The notes under the pieces are model-generated. The model did not search any database and was not told the DNA's origin. It saw only the letters and a list, made by a program, of their open reading frames with translations. DNA of 64,000 nucleotides, taken from Ruminococcus_G sp964621905. Its GTDB lineage: Bacteria; Bacillota; Clostridia; Lachnospirales; Lachnospiraceae. The stretch is from contig CAZUNG010000003.1 in the NCBI GenBank assembly GCA_964621905.1, forward strand, positions 1-64,000, in the 5' to 3' direction. The stretch's first letter is position 1, and every line of letters starts with the position of its first letter. The translations under genes and the position numbers were made by a program. Below are positions 42,062 through 51,154 of this stretch, in pieces.

Positions 42062-42872
42062 AATACATATTAACAATCTGGAGATTTTTGCAAAGCACGG
42101 AGTCTTTCCGGAAGAAAACGTGCTGGGACAAAAGTTTGTAATCTCAGCGATTCTTTATACGGATACCAGAAAAGCAGGCATGACGGATCATCTGGAAGAC
42201 TCCATCAATTATGGGGAAGTCAGTCATTTTATCAAACAGTTTGTTGAGGGCAATACGTTTCAGCTGCTGGAAACTGTGGCGGAGCGGCTGGCCTGGGAGA
42301 TGCTGCTGAAGATTGAACATTTACAGGAAGTACAGTTGGAAATCCAAAAACCGTGGGCGCCTGTGGGGCTGCCGCTTGATACCGTATCAGTGGAAATTTC
42401 CAGGAAATGGCACGATGCTTTTATTGCACTGGGCTCCAACATGGGAGATAAAGAGTCCTATCTGAATGCAGGGGTAAAAGGACTGCAAAATACAGAGGGA
42501 TGCATGGTGGAAAAGGTTTCTGATTTTATCATAACTGCTCCGTACGGCGGGGTGGCGCAGGATGATTTTTTGAACGGCGCCATGAAGATCCGGACACTTC
42601 TGACACCCGAAGAACTTCTGGAACGCCTTCACCAGATCGAACAAGAGGCAGACAGGGAACGTGTGGTACACTGGGGACCGAGAACTCTGGATCTGGATAT
42701 TTTGTTATATGATGATTTGATTCTCGATACGGAGAATCTGCATATTCCGCACATCGAGATGCACAAACGGGATTTTGTGCTGGAACCACTGTGTCAGATT
42801 GCACCGTATGCGTGTCATCCGGTACAGGGGCTGACAGCGGCTCAGTTGCTTGATACAATTAAACAGAACTAG
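42054..42872 (+). CDS. folBK: Bifunctional dihydroneopterin aldolase / HPPK
   Basis: A 272-residue fusion. Residues 1-118 are dihydroneopterin aldolase (FolB: HGVFPEENVLGQKF, INYGEV, VEISRKW at the end), and about 121-272 are hydroxymethyl-dihydropterin pyrophosphokinase (FolK: FIALGSNMGDKESYL, GPRTLDLDILLYDD, IPHIEMHKRDFVLEPL). Both active-site sets look complete. Together they turn dihydroneopterin into the pyrophosphate used by FolP. The start overlaps folP by 8 bp. Such fusions are common in Clostridia. Confidence 0.96.
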   Translation: MDKIHINNLEIFAKHGVFPEENVLGQKFVISAILYTDTRKAGMTDHLEDSINYGEVSHFIKQFVEGNTFQLLETVAERLAWEMLLKIEHLQEVQLEIQKPWAPVGLPLDTVSVEISRKWHDAFIALGSNMGDKESYLNAGVKGLQNTEGCMVEKVSDFIITAPYGGVAQDDFLNGAMKIRTLLTPEELLERLHQIEQEADRERVVHWGPRTLDLDILLYDDLILDTENLHIPHIEMHKRDFVLEPLCQIAPYACHPVQGLTAAQLLDTIKQN

Positions 42873-42883
42873 AAAGATTAACG

Positions 42884-42922
42884 AAGCTGATGCAGATCCC
42901 GGCGGGAACTGCACAGCTTTTT
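42884..42922 (+). terminator. Terminator of the fol operon
   Basis: AGCTG-TGCAG-CCCG pairs with CGGG-CTGCA-CAGCT, with small internal bulges, followed by TTTTTC. sbcD begins 38 bp further on. Confidence 0.85.
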
Positions 42923-42960
42923 CTATCTGCGATGTGTCGGGAAAAACAGGAGGAGTGTAT

Positions 42961-44112
42961 ATGAGATTTTTTCATCTGTCGGATCTGCATATTGGGCGGC
43001 AGCTTCACCATTATAATTTACAAAAAGATCAGGAACATATACTGGGGCAGATTGCAGACTATGCAGAGCAGGAACATCCTGACGCAGTCGTGATTGCAGG
43101 TGACATCTATGATAAGGCAGCCCCTTCAGGGGAGGCAGTAGCCGTCTTTGATTCTTTTCTGACAAGGCTTTCCAGGATTCGTCCGCAGATTCCTGTACTG
43201 ATCATCAGCGGAAATCATGATTCGCCGAAACGTATGCGGTACGCAAGTTCCATTCTGCAGGATAACCAGATCTATATTGCAGCTGTGCCGCCTGCTGTAC
43301 CGCAGGACAGGCTGACAAAGGTGGTGTTGGAAGATTCTTACGGGGAAGTCTGTTTTTATCTGCTGCCGTTTGTGAAACCGGGATATGTGCGCCAGGTATT
43401 TGAAAACAACAAAGCAGACAGTTACGATGATGCCGTCAGAAGATTGATCGAAAGAGAAGAGATAGACTTTAAAAAAAGAAATGTATTGGTCTCTCATCAG
43501 TTTTATACCGGGGCCGGTGATTTCCCCATGCTGAGTGATTCGGAAACGATTCATGTGGGAGGTATGGACAATGTGGATATTCAGGCGCTTGCAGGATTTG
43601 ACTACGCAGCACTCGGGCATATACATGGTGCACAGAAAGTGAGAGATGCCTGGATTCGTTATTGTGGAACACCGCTTAAGTATTCTGTGAGCGAATGGAA
43701 ACAGGAGAAGGCACTGCTTGAGGTGACACTGAATGGAAAAGGGGAAACGCCGGTATTGCGGACGCTTCCACTGTCACCGCTGCATGATGTTACAAAAAGA
43801 AAAGGTCCTCTTGCAGAACTGCTTGCAGAAAAGCGGTGTGATGATTATGTCAGCGTCATATTGACGGATGAAGGGGAACTGTATCAGCCCAGAGATCTTC
43901 TGGAACGTGTGTATCCAAATCTTCTGGAAGTGAAGGTAGAAAACAGCCGGACACGCAGTATGCTGGAGGAATCAGCTGCGATACACTGGGAACAGGATCC
44001 GGAAGCTGCCTTTGCAGAATTTTTCCGGCAGATGCAGGGGCGTGAGATGACAGAGGAAGAAAAACAAATCATGATCAGGGTGATGGATCAGGCGAGGGAG
44101 GAAACATTATGA
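42961..44112 (+). CDS. sbcD: Exonuclease subunit SbcD (Mre11-like)
   Basis: A 383-residue calcineurin-type nuclease. Metal-binding motifs are HLSDLHIG, VIAGDIYDKA, SGNHDS and ALGHIHG; the capping domain follows from about residue 270. With SbcC it cuts hairpins and protein-blocked DNA ends. AGGAGG precedes the start at 42961; the longer ORF from 42850 begins in folBK and is rejected. Its stop overlaps the sbcC start (ATGA). Confidence 0.95.
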   Translation: MRFFHLSDLHIGRQLHHYNLQKDQEHILGQIADYAEQEHPDAVVIAGDIYDKAAPSGEAVAVFDSFLTRLSRIRPQIPVLIISGNHDSPKRMRYASSILQDNQIYIAAVPPAVPQDRLTKVVLEDSYGEVCFYLLPFVKPGYVRQVFENNKADSYDDAVRRLIEREEIDFKKRNVLVSHQFYTGAGDFPMLSDSETIHVGGMDNVDIQALAGFDYAALGHIHGAQKVRDAWIRYCGTPLKYSVSEWKQEKALLEVTLNGKGETPVLRTLPLSPLHDVTKRKGPLAELLAEKRCDDYVSVILTDEGELYQPRDLLERVYPNLLEVKVENSRTRSMLEESAAIHWEQDPEAAFAEFFRQMQGREMTEEEKQIMIRVMDQAREETL

Positions 44113-46610
44113 AGCCGGTGAGACTTAAAATGGCGGCATTCGGATCTTATGCCGGCGAGACCGTCATTGATTTTTCCGATGTACAGCATGGGATTTTTCT
44201 GGTGACTGGAGATACAGGCTCCGGAAAGACGACCATCTTTGACGCCATTACGTATGCGCTTTATGACCGAACGAGCGGGCAGAAGCGGGACGGCGGGATG
44301 ATGCGCAGCCAGTACGCCGATCTGTCAGCCAGGACATATGTGGAATTTACGTTCTCTTATCGTGACGAAGTATATACGGTCCGTCGGAACCCGGAATATC
44401 AGCGGGAAAAGAAGCGGAAAGATGCAGATGGAAGACGAGGCCAGACGACAGAACGGGCGAAAGTTGAGCTTATCATGCCTGATGGCAGCGAGTTTGAAGG
44501 GAACCGGACGGCTGTGAATCAGAAGATTGTGGATATCATTGGACTGGATGTTCAGCAGTTTACCCAGATGGTAATGATCGCGCAGGGAGACTTTCTGCGT
44601 CTTTTACATGCACAGTCGCAGGAACGGGGGCTGATATTTTCCAGAATTTTTGATACTCGCATTTATCGGGGCATACAAGATGAGCTGAGACTGGAAGCAA
44701 AGGAGAGTCAGGAGACTCTCTTGGAAAATAAAAAAAATGTCAGAAGGGAAATGGAATATGTCCTATGCCCGCCTGATTTTTCGCAGAAAGAAGAATGGGA
44801 GCGGGAACTGAAGGCGGAACAGGAACCTGACTTCACCCTTATTCTTCCGCTTCTTTCACAAATGACAGAAGAAGGGCGAAAAGAGATGGGACGCCTGTCA
44901 GTATGCATTGGAGAAAATCAAAAGAAGTATGAGGAAACGGCGGCTTGGCTGGAGGCTGTGCGCGCGGTTAACAGGCTGTTTGAGGGACAAAAACAGGCAG
45001 AAGAAAAGAAGCGGGAACTTTTAGCAGACGGAAAATCCATGGAAGAGTTGGCGGTGAGAGCTGAAGCAGCGAGAAAAGCAGAAAAAGTCAGACTTTTTGA
45101 ACGGGCATATATTCAAAAAGAGGCGGTTATCAGGAAACTTTCTTTGAAGGAAAAAGAGTTGGAGAAGCGGATTGCCGAAAGCAGAGCGATTATAAACTGC
45201 TATGAAGAAGACCCGGGCAGTTTGAAACGGTGGCTGAAAACAGAAGAGGACAGGACAGACTCAATGCCTCTTTACAAGCAGGCAAAGTGTCTCCTGGAGG
45301 CGGCCAAGGTTCGGACAGCCGTGTTCACAAAGCTTCAGGAAACCGTGCAGAATGTGGAAGACTGCAGACAGACATATGAAAGGGCATATGAAAATTTTCT
45401 GCAGGCACAGGCAGGGATCATGGCGCAGGCTCTCAACGATGGCGTGAAATGTCCGGTATGTGGTTCTGTCCATCACCCGTGCAAGGCTTCACTGTCCGAT
45501 GCGGCGCCCACACAGCAGCAGGCCCAGCAGTATAAACTGATACTGGAACGTGCCAGACAACAGGAACAGAGTCTTAAAAAACAGCTGGAGGAGGCCAGGG
45601 AAAAAGAACACGAGGTATGCCAGGAAATCCTTCAGGGGATCAGCCGGATGGAAGGTGAGCAAAGTCAGATCGCCAGTATGAAAAAGGATGAAGAGCAGCA
45701 TCAGCTGGAGGCTCACAAGCAGTATATGCAGGCGGTGTCAGAGGCAGGTTTTGATGAAGAGAGCGCATATCGGGAGGCACTGCTGGAACCTGCACAGCTG
45801 AAGAAAATGGCGGAGGCACTTCAGAGTTATCAGGAGGCCGTTATCCGCGCCGACGAAGCGCTGCGCTTCTATCAGAAACAGACACAGGGAAAACAGTGGA
45901 TGGATGAGACGACTGTCGGCGAAACACTTGAGAAACTGAAGCAGGAAAAGCAGGAGCTGGAGCAGAAAAGCCGGGAATGGTACGGCAGAAATGAGAGAAA
46001 TGAAGATGCAGGGGAAGCGCTTTTGCGTCTTGCAGAAGAGCGGCAGGCTTTGCAGAAACGGTGTGATGTGCTGACCACGCTCTCCAGAACGGCAAATGGT
46101 ACATTGGGAGGCAGCGTTAAACTGGATTTTGAGACATATATTCAGAGGCAGTTTTTCGAGCAGGTGATCCGATGTGCAAATCAGCGTTTTGTAAGGATGA
46201 CATCCGGTCAGCTGATGCTGCGCTGCCGCAGGCTCCAGAATCTGGGGACAAGGGGACAGGCGGGACTGGATCTGGATGTCTATAGCCCGGTCACGGACAG
46301 TACCAGAGATGTCAAGACACTCTCAGGAGGGGAATCTTTTCTGGCAGCCCTTTCCATGGCTCTGGGGCTGGCTGATGTGATCTCAAGCACAGCCGGAGCT
46401 GTTAAGATGGACACCATGTTTATCGATGAGGGGTTCGGATCACTGGATGATGAGGCCAGGGAACAGGCCATTGCTATTTTAAACGAACTGGCAGGTGCCA
46501 ATCGGCTGGTGGGAATTATTTCTCATGTATCTGAACTGAAGGAGCAGATTGACCGGAAACTGGTAGTCTCACGGACCACCAGGGGAAGCACGGCGAGATG
46601 GGAGCTGTGA
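44109..46610 (+). CDS. sbcC: Exonuclease subunit SbcC (Rad50-like)
   Basis: An 833-residue SMC-like ATPase. Walker A (GDTGSGKTTIFDA) lies near residue 36, followed by the Q-loop region (QFTQMVMIAQGDF). Long coiled coils flank the zinc-hook CPVCGSVHHPC near 450. The signature LSGGESF, Walker B FIDEGFGSLD and D-loop are near the C-terminus. Somewhat short for the family, mainly in the coiled coils. It forms a complex with SbcD. Confidence 0.95.
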   Translation: MKPVRLKMAAFGSYAGETVIDFSDVQHGIFLVTGDTGSGKTTIFDAITYALYDRTSGQKRDGGMMRSQYADLSARTYVEFTFSYRDEVYTVRRNPEYQREKKRKDADGRRGQTTERAKVELIMPDGSEFEGNRTAVNQKIVDIIGLDVQQFTQMVMIAQGDFLRLLHAQSQERGLIFSRIFDTRIYRGIQDELRLEAKESQETLLENKKNVRREMEYVLCPPDFSQKEEWERELKAEQEPDFTLILPLLSQMTEEGRKEMGRLSVCIGENQKKYEETAAWLEAVRAVNRLFEGQKQAEEKKRELLADGKSMEELAVRAEAARKAEKVRLFERAYIQKEAVIRKLSLKEKELEKRIAESRAIINCYEEDPGSLKRWLKTEEDRTDSMPLYKQAKCLLEAAKVRTAVFTKLQETVQNVEDCRQTYERAYENFLQAQAGIMAQALNDGVKCPVCGSVHHPCKASLSDAAPTQQQAQQYKLILERARQQEQSLKKQLEEAREKEHEVCQEILQGISRMEGEQSQIASMKKDEEQHQLEAHKQYMQAVSEAGFDEESAYREALLEPAQLKKMAEALQSYQEAVIRADEALRFYQKQTQGKQWMDETTVGETLEKLKQEKQELEQKSREWYGRNERNEDAGEALLRLAEERQALQKRCDVLTTLSRTANGTLGGSVKLDFETYIQRQFFEQVIRCANQRFVRMTSGQLMLRCRRLQNLGTRGQAGLDLDVYSPVTDSTRDVKTLSGGESFLAALSMALGLADVISSTAGAVKMDTMFIDEGFGSLDDEAREQAIAILNELAGANRLVGIISHVSELKEQIDRKLVVSRTTRGSTARWEL

Positions 46611-46619
46611 TTTGCAGGT

Positions 46620-46655
46620 GAGAAAGCCGGAAGCGTTAACGCTTCCGGCTTTCTC
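46620..46655. terminator. Bidirectional terminator between sbcC and the PocR-type gene
   Basis: A 16-bp perfect stem GAGAAAGCCGGAAGCG / CGCTTCCGGCTTTCTC with a TTAA loop is followed on the plus strand by TGTATTTTTTT. The loop contains the stop codon of the converging minus-strand gene, whose last codons form one arm. Confidence 0.93.
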
Positions 46656-47859
46656 TGTATTTTTTTGGCGTCATGCCCACATAACTTTTAAAGATCTTGG
46701 TAAAATAGCTCTGATCCTCAAAACCACACATGTTTGCAATTTCGACAATCGTAAGTTTTTCATCTGAAAAAAGAAGTTTGCTTTTTTCAATCCGCACCTT
46801 ATTGATGTAATTGGTGATGGTCTCACCAGTTTCTTTCTTAAAGATACTGCAAAGATACGTTTTGCTCAGGTACGTTTTGGATGCAATTTCATCCAGAGTC
46901 AGTTTGTGCTGGTAATGGGTCTGAATATATTTGTCTACTTTGTGAATTGTATCCGCATGTTTCAGACGGTCATAGTCGAAGGTACTTGAGATAAAGCTGT
47001 GCATAATATTGGACACCCATGCACTTAGATCCTCTATCGTCTTAAAGGTGTCGACGTGTTTCAGAGAATTCTGAGTAATCAGGTCAATTTTCTCCATGTC
47101 AGCGCCGGCGTCAACGGCTGTACGTGAAATAACGATCATCAGTTCCGTAATACGGGGTTTGATGGCCTCAAGGTTTGAGTTATTGGAGACATAGATATAG
47201 GCCAGAATCTGATTCAGAACATTTTCGGCTTCTTCTTTGTCACGGTTTCGGATTGCTGATCGTAGGCGGCGCTCCTGGGCAATCGGATATGTATAGTAAT
47301 CATTTTCAGAAAAACTCTTAATCTTTTCGGCATAGATGTTGTTCAGCAGGGATTCCTGACTGTAGAAATAACGGCCCGCCCGGCCATGGGATATGCCTGA
47401 GATGTAAGAGGTAATCGCTGACATCACTTCTGCAAGACTCTGAATCTGTTCCGGCGGATAGCAGGGCATCTCTGCAACAATCTTCCGCAGATCGGAATGC
47501 GGTATTTCTGATAGGGAGTCGTCCATATTACCCATACAAAGTGGTCCTGCAACGATTCCCCCCGACAGATTGCCCTTCTCATCCGAAATAAAGGTGGAGA
47601 CGAGGACCAGCCCAAGGTTGCAGAAATAGATATACATGCCATCCCAGCGGTATGCCTCCTGACAGCCATGGATAAAGGCGTTAATTCCATAACATCTGGA
47701 GCCAAGATACTTCTCGCATGATTTACACAGATCTGTGGTAACGTCTGTTTCCAGATACAGTGTGTTGTTGGTACAATCCACCGGTATACAGTGGATATCA
47801 AAAAGTGTTTCAAAATGGCGGCAGTATTTTTGTGCCTGTTTAATTAATATGGAATCCAT
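46636..47859 (-). CDS. AraC-family regulator with PocR sensory domain
   Basis: A 407-residue regulator. Residues about 1-165 form a PocR domain (FDIHCIPVDCTNNT, CKSCEKYLGSRCYG, CQEAYRWDGMYIYFCNLGLVL), which binds small organic ligands or metal. The C-terminal AraC helix-turn-helix pair is intact (LTLDEIASKTYLSKTYLCSIFKKETGETI; IVEIANMCGFEDQSYFTKIFKSYVGMTP). PocR-type regulators control cobalamin-linked catabolism. The neighbouring MtaA-like gene upstream in the same direction, behind repeats, is a likely target. Confidence 0.9.
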   Translation of the reverse strand: MDSILIKQAQKYCRHFETLFDIHCIPVDCTNNTLYLETDVTTDLCKSCEKYLGSRCYGINAFIHGCQEAYRWDGMYIYFCNLGLVLVSTFISDEKGNLSGGIVAGPLCMGNMDDSLSEIPHSDLRKIVAEMPCYPPEQIQSLAEVMSAITSYISGISHGRAGRYFYSQESLLNNIYAEKIKSFSENDYYTYPIAQERRLRSAIRNRDKEEAENVLNQILAYIYVSNNSNLEAIKPRITELMIVISRTAVDAGADMEKIDLITQNSLKHVDTFKTIEDLSAWVSNIMHSFISSTFDYDRLKHADTIHKVDKYIQTHYQHKLTLDEIASKTYLSKTYLCSIFKKETGETITNYINKVRIEKSKLLFSDEKLTIVEIANMCGFEDQSYFTKIFKSYVGMTPKKYRESRKR

Positions 47860-47889
47860 CGATAGTACTTTCTTTCCCTTTTTGTAAAT

Positions 47890-47919
47890 ATTTTAGTGTA
47901 TAACATAAAGATATCACAA
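47890..47919 (-). promoter_or_regulatory. Promoter candidate of the PocR-type gene
   Basis: Minus-strand TTGTGA (47914-47919) and TAAAAT (47890-47895) with an 18-bp spacer, about 30 bp before the start codon. It shows that the regulator can be transcribed separately from the UroD gene. Confidence 0.55.
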
Positions 47920-47925
47920 GAAGCG

Positions 47926-47964
47926 AAAAAGGGCAAAGACTTTATGAAAATCTTCGCCCTTTTT
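47926..47964 (-). terminator. Terminator after the MtaA-like gene
   Basis: AAAAAGGGC-A-AAGA pairs with TCTT-C-GCCCTTTTT, with one mismatch and a loop of 11 nt; the T-run closes the stem in the minus direction. It lies 35 bp past the UroD-family stop. Confidence 0.8.
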
Positions 47965-47998
47965 CTAATGAAGGAATTCCCCAAGGGATAGAAAAAGG

Positions 47999-49027
47999 CT
48001 ATATTATGATATCCAGGAGACGTTGTTTGTAATAGAACGAATCGACAGTATCAAAGAATGCGTCAATATTCTCAAATTCTGTCAGAGGCGGAATATCGCA
48101 GCCGGATGAGATGACAAAGTTACGGTATTCTTTACAGCTTTCCAGGAGACGTACGGTTTCAATCCTGACGGACTGTGGAGTACCATTCCGGAATTGCTGA
48201 GATGGGCTGATATTTCCCATTGCCACGCAGTCTGCAGGCATCAGCTCCATCATGGCATGCATATCGATGGCATCTCCGAAGTGGAAGACGCGGCAGCCGG
48301 TGTCCAGAATTTCATCGATCAGCTGAATCGTATAATTTCCACAGTTATGATAAATAATGATGAATCCCTGCTCCTGAGTTGCTTCGACGATTTCTTTTAC
48401 ATATTCTGTAGAAAATTCCTGAATCAGCTGTGGGGAGAGAACACCTGCCAGAGGTTCCGCCATGATAATGCCATGTGCCCCGACTGCTTTATAAGCGTTA
48501 ATATATTCAATCAGAAAATCTGTCGTTTTCCTTAATATCTTATGAACAAGTTCCGGTTCTTCATAGCACTGCAGCATGACTTCGTTGACGTCCATCAGAC
48601 GGCCGGCCAGAGAAAACGGACCTGTACAGCCTGCAAAAACAGGGCGGTCGGTGATCAGCTTGAGCGCTTTTCTTACCCCCTCAATATAGATACCGGTACG
48701 GCCTTCGCCGACTGCAGGGACCCGGAGGGCATCGGCCTCTTCTTCTGTCTCTACGATCTTGCCGATAATTGTGGGAACTTCATCCGCTGCATACACTGCA
48801 CGTGCTCCAAATGCTTCAGCCTCCACAGAGAGATCCATAAAGCTGGCAACTGCCGGCATCGGATATTTATCTGCAAGCATCTTCATGCCCAGGGCCTGAT
48901 AATTACTGTCAGTTACGAGTTCTTTAACTGTCACGTACAGCATCTGTACGGACGGAAAAGAAAGGAGCGGAAATGCTTTTTTGTCTTCCTCGTAGATTAA
49001 TTTGTCCACCCATTTGTACATATTCAT
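47999..49027 (-). CDS. MtaA-like UroD-family methylcobamide methyltransferase
   Basis: A 342-residue URO-D superfamily protein closest to the MtaA/CmuA group, which transfer methyl groups from methylated corrinoid proteins. Zinc ligands are recognisable as HNCG (His-x-Cys) and the later SSGCDIPP Cys. The N-terminus (MKMLADKYPMPAVASFMDLSVEAEAFG) fits that group. GGAGGG eight bases before 49027 sets the start; the 65-residue upstream extension is rejected. It is transcribed alone, next to a PocR-type regulator. Its acceptor and methyl source are unknown, since no corrinoid protein is nearby. Confidence 0.88.
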   Translation of the reverse strand: MNMYKWVDKLIYEEDKKAFPLLSFPSVQMLYVTVKELVTDSNYQALGMKMLADKYPMPAVASFMDLSVEAEAFGARAVYAADEVPTIIGKIVETEEEADALRVPAVGEGRTGIYIEGVRKALKLITDRPVFAGCTGPFSLAGRLMDVNEVMLQCYEEPELVHKILRKTTDFLIEYINAYKAVGAHGIIMAEPLAGVLSPQLIQEFSTEYVKEIVEATQEQGFIIIYHNCGNYTIQLIDEILDTGCRVFHFGDAIDMHAMMELMPADCVAMGNISPSQQFRNGTPQSVRIETVRLLESCKEYRNFVISSGCDIPPLTEFENIDAFFDTVDSFYYKQRLLDIII

Positions 49028-49059
49028 GTTACTAACCCTCCAAAAGTTATATTCCAGTG

Positions 49060-49176
49060 ATATTCTTGTTTTTAGTAGAAGAATATAATTATAATATTGC
49101 GATTTTGGTAAAATGGATAGTAGAATGTAATTATTTTTACAATAAAATTCTTTTAATTTCACTAAGTTGGTAAAAT
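49060..49176 (-). promoter_or_regulatory. Repeat region upstream of the MtaA-like gene
   Basis: An inverted repeat ATATTCTT-N11-AAGAATAT (49060-49067, 49079-49086) and two identical direct repeats TTGGTAAAAT (49105-49114, 49167-49176; 62 bp apart, about six helical turns) lie between the gene and the next one. AraC-type proteins often bind direct repeats, so the PocR-type regulator is a candidate binder. Confidence 0.4.
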
Positions 49177-49221
49177 ATTTACATGTGTAAAGCGGGAAAT
49201 TTATCCGAGGCAATGAACGCA

Positions 49222-49980
49222 TTACAACACGTGCTGCTGCAGAAATTTTTCAAATTTTTTTTCTCCGAAAATTTCATTGGTGACAAACCTGCCATCGAAA
49301 AAAAAACTGTACGTGGTGAAGGGGGATGGTGCATTCTGAGCCTGTTCCTTTGTTTCCAGCTTGTGTACGCTGACTGACTGGTCATGCCGCAGGGCTACGG
49401 ACTGGATCAGCGGGGCATACTTGTGTGTGTGAGGACATTGGCTGGTATAATAAAGGACCATGCCTGGTTCTTCTATTCTGCCGTGTTTGGCACACTCCCG
49501 GAAACCGGGAACAGGCGCGTCTTCAAAGAACGGCAGATAATACAGAATAAAAAAGGGATCGGCGCAGTCGGCAATCTGAAACCCTTTATATTTCATGTAA
49601 CCGGGATCCGAAAGAAACCCCCGTTTTTTTTCAGATGCAATGATGGTTACGCCGGTTTTCCCTTTTGCCCTGGAATCACGAATGCAGTAATCCAGCAGTT
49701 CGTTGGCGTAGCCGTGACCTTTATATTGTCCGGATATCCAGAAGCAGTTGATATGCATATAACCGTCTGCAGAGATCGGGTACCATGCATGTTCTGCGGG
49801 AATGTACTCGATAAAGACTTTCCCTCTCGTATTGGAACGGCGGAAGATAAGTCCGTCAGCAAAGCGGTCCTTCATCCAGGCTTTTTTAGATGCCGCCCCG
49901 TGTTCTCCTTTTTTGTCAGAGATACAGCAGCAGATATGCTCTGTTTCAATATTTTCCGGACCTACCGTGATATATTCCAT
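49222..49980 (-). CDS. GNAT acetyltransferase with YoaP-like domain
   Basis: A 252-residue protein: residues about 1-150 are a GNAT acetyltransferase (CFWISGQYKGHGYANELLDYC is the acetyl-CoA loop), and the C-terminus (about 160-250) is a YoaP-type domain with TSQCPHTHKYAP and TTYSFFFDGRFVTNEI. This family also resembles thioredoxin-like folds around the CPHT motif. Its substrate is unknown. AAGGAGAG precedes the start. A perfect 21-bp palindrome lies between it and the upstream WYL regulator. Confidence 0.87.
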   Translation of the reverse strand: MEYITVGPENIETEHICCCISDKKGEHGAASKKAWMKDRFADGLIFRRSNTRGKVFIEYIPAEHAWYPISADGYMHINCFWISGQYKGHGYANELLDYCIRDSRAKGKTGVTIIASEKKRGFLSDPGYMKYKGFQIADCADPFFILYYLPFFEDAPVPGFRECAKHGRIEEPGMVLYYTSQCPHTHKYAPLIQSVALRHDQSVSVHKLETKEQAQNAPSPFTTYSFFFDGRFVTNEIFGEKKFEKFLQQHVL

Positions 49981-50028
49981 AATGATGCTCTCCTTTCATT
50001 GAGTGATATTGTCAGTATAACATTGTTA

Positions 50029-50049
50029 ACCTGACATGGTATGTCAGGT
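50029..50049 (-). promoter_or_regulatory. Palindromic operator upstream of the GNAT-YoaP gene
   Basis: ACCTGACAT-GGT-ATGTCAGGT is a perfect 9-bp inverted repeat with a 3-bp spacer. It spans the stop codon of the WYL regulator gene and lies upstream of a TATACT -10-like element (minus strand, 50014-50019) of the GNAT gene. It is a good candidate site for the WYL regulator. Confidence 0.65.
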
Positions 50050-50955
50050 ATTAAAAGCCCCGGTGTATTTCAGGTACATATTCCGGACCTTGTTGGCGAG
50101 CATTATCCGCACACGCTCAGGTTCAAGTACATCAGCCTGTCCGCAGAATGAAAGCAGGTACCCATAGAGCCAGTCGTCATCAGGAAGATGCACGGACACG
50201 ATCAGATCCCCGTTTTCCTGTACCTTAATATTTGCCATATCGAATTCATCGTATACCCGGTAGGCAGCAGAAGCTTTAAACGTTAAGCGGATGAGCGGGT
50301 ATTCCGAAGGAGGTTTCGTGGATTCAGCCAGAGGCAGGCAAAGAGGTTCAGAAAAGTATTCATCCAGCGGCAGAATACGATCCATGCGGTTGATCTTAAA
50401 GGTTCTGTAATCGTTTCTTTGAAGACAGTATGCCTGAAGATACCAGGCATTTGACTTATAAAGAAGCCTGGCCGGTTTTACTTTCCGGATACTGTTTTTT
50501 CCCTGAGCATTGAAGTAGCGGAACGACAGGCACTGACGGTTTAGTACCGCATTTTTTATAAGGTTAAACTTTTGCTGGTCAGTTTTGGCATTTCCCCAGC
50601 GGGAAAAATCGACCTGAACCCAGCTGGTGCTGCTGTGCTGAAAAATTGCTCCCAGCTTGAGCAGAAGACTGTTAATATCCTGTGAAGCGGCCGGCAGGCT
50701 CTGCAGGGCCATGATGAGCTGCTGCTGTTCTTCTTTTGAGAGAAAAGTCTGATTCATAACATAACCGTCCAGTACAGAGATTCCCCCGCCTTTTCCCTGA
50801 ACCGTGCAGATGGGGATTCCGGCTCCGCTGAGGGTGTCCAGGTCCCGGTAGATAGTTCTTACGGATACTTCCAGTTTTTCGGCAAGTTCAGCTGCCGTGG
50901 CTTTCTTATGATCAAGCAGATAATACAATATTTTAAATAAGCGGCTTTTCTGCAA
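50044..50955 (-). CDS. HTH-WYL transcriptional regulator
   Basis: A 303-residue regulator with an N-terminal HTH_11/DeoR-like winged helix (KATAAELAEKLEVSVRTIYRDLDTL) and a C-terminal WYL domain (about 130-300; SFRYFNAQG, PARLLYKSNAWYLQAYC with the W-Y-L signature). WYL domains bind single-stranded nucleic acid or small ligands. The start is read as TTG 50955 because AGGGAGG lies at ideal spacing; GTG 50979 is unlikely. Its product probably represses the acetyltransferase gene through the palindrome at its own 3' end. Confidence 0.9.
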   Translation of the reverse strand: MQKSRLFKILYYLLDHKKATAAELAEKLEVSVRTIYRDLDTLSGAGIPICTVQGKGGGISVLDGYVMNQTFLSKEEQQQLIMALQSLPAASQDINSLLLKLGAIFQHSSTSWVQVDFSRWGNAKTDQQKFNLIKNAVLNRQCLSFRYFNAQGKNSIRKVKPARLLYKSNAWYLQAYCLQRNDYRTFKINRMDRILPLDEYFSEPLCLPLAESTKPPSEYPLIRLTFKASAAYRVYDEFDMANIKVQENGDLIVSVHLPDDDWLYGYLLSFCGQADVLEPERVRIMLANKVRNMYLKYTGAFNT

Positions 50956-51154
50956 AATGAATCCTCCCTTTGACGTCACTTACACCATGCTGCGTTATGG
51001 TTACAGTATAAGATGAAACGGAAGATCATGCATTAAAAAAGTGGAAAACTTCATCCAGCCCTTGCTCACGGGGAAGATTGTGCTATAATAAAATGTACAA
51101 AAAGGGTAAATACCCCGATGCAAAAGACTAAAAAACTAAGAGAGGTATGTGGAT

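Noticed and set aside
49028..49222. 65-residue N-terminal extension of the MtaA-like protein
   Set aside because: AT-rich, Lys/Tyr/Leu-biased translation of the upstream regulatory region with no binding site; GGAGGG precedes 49027.
50966..50977. TGACGTCA palindrome upstream of the WYL gene
   Set aside because: Only 8 bp, common by chance, and unlike the 21-bp palindrome found between this gene and the acetyltransferase.
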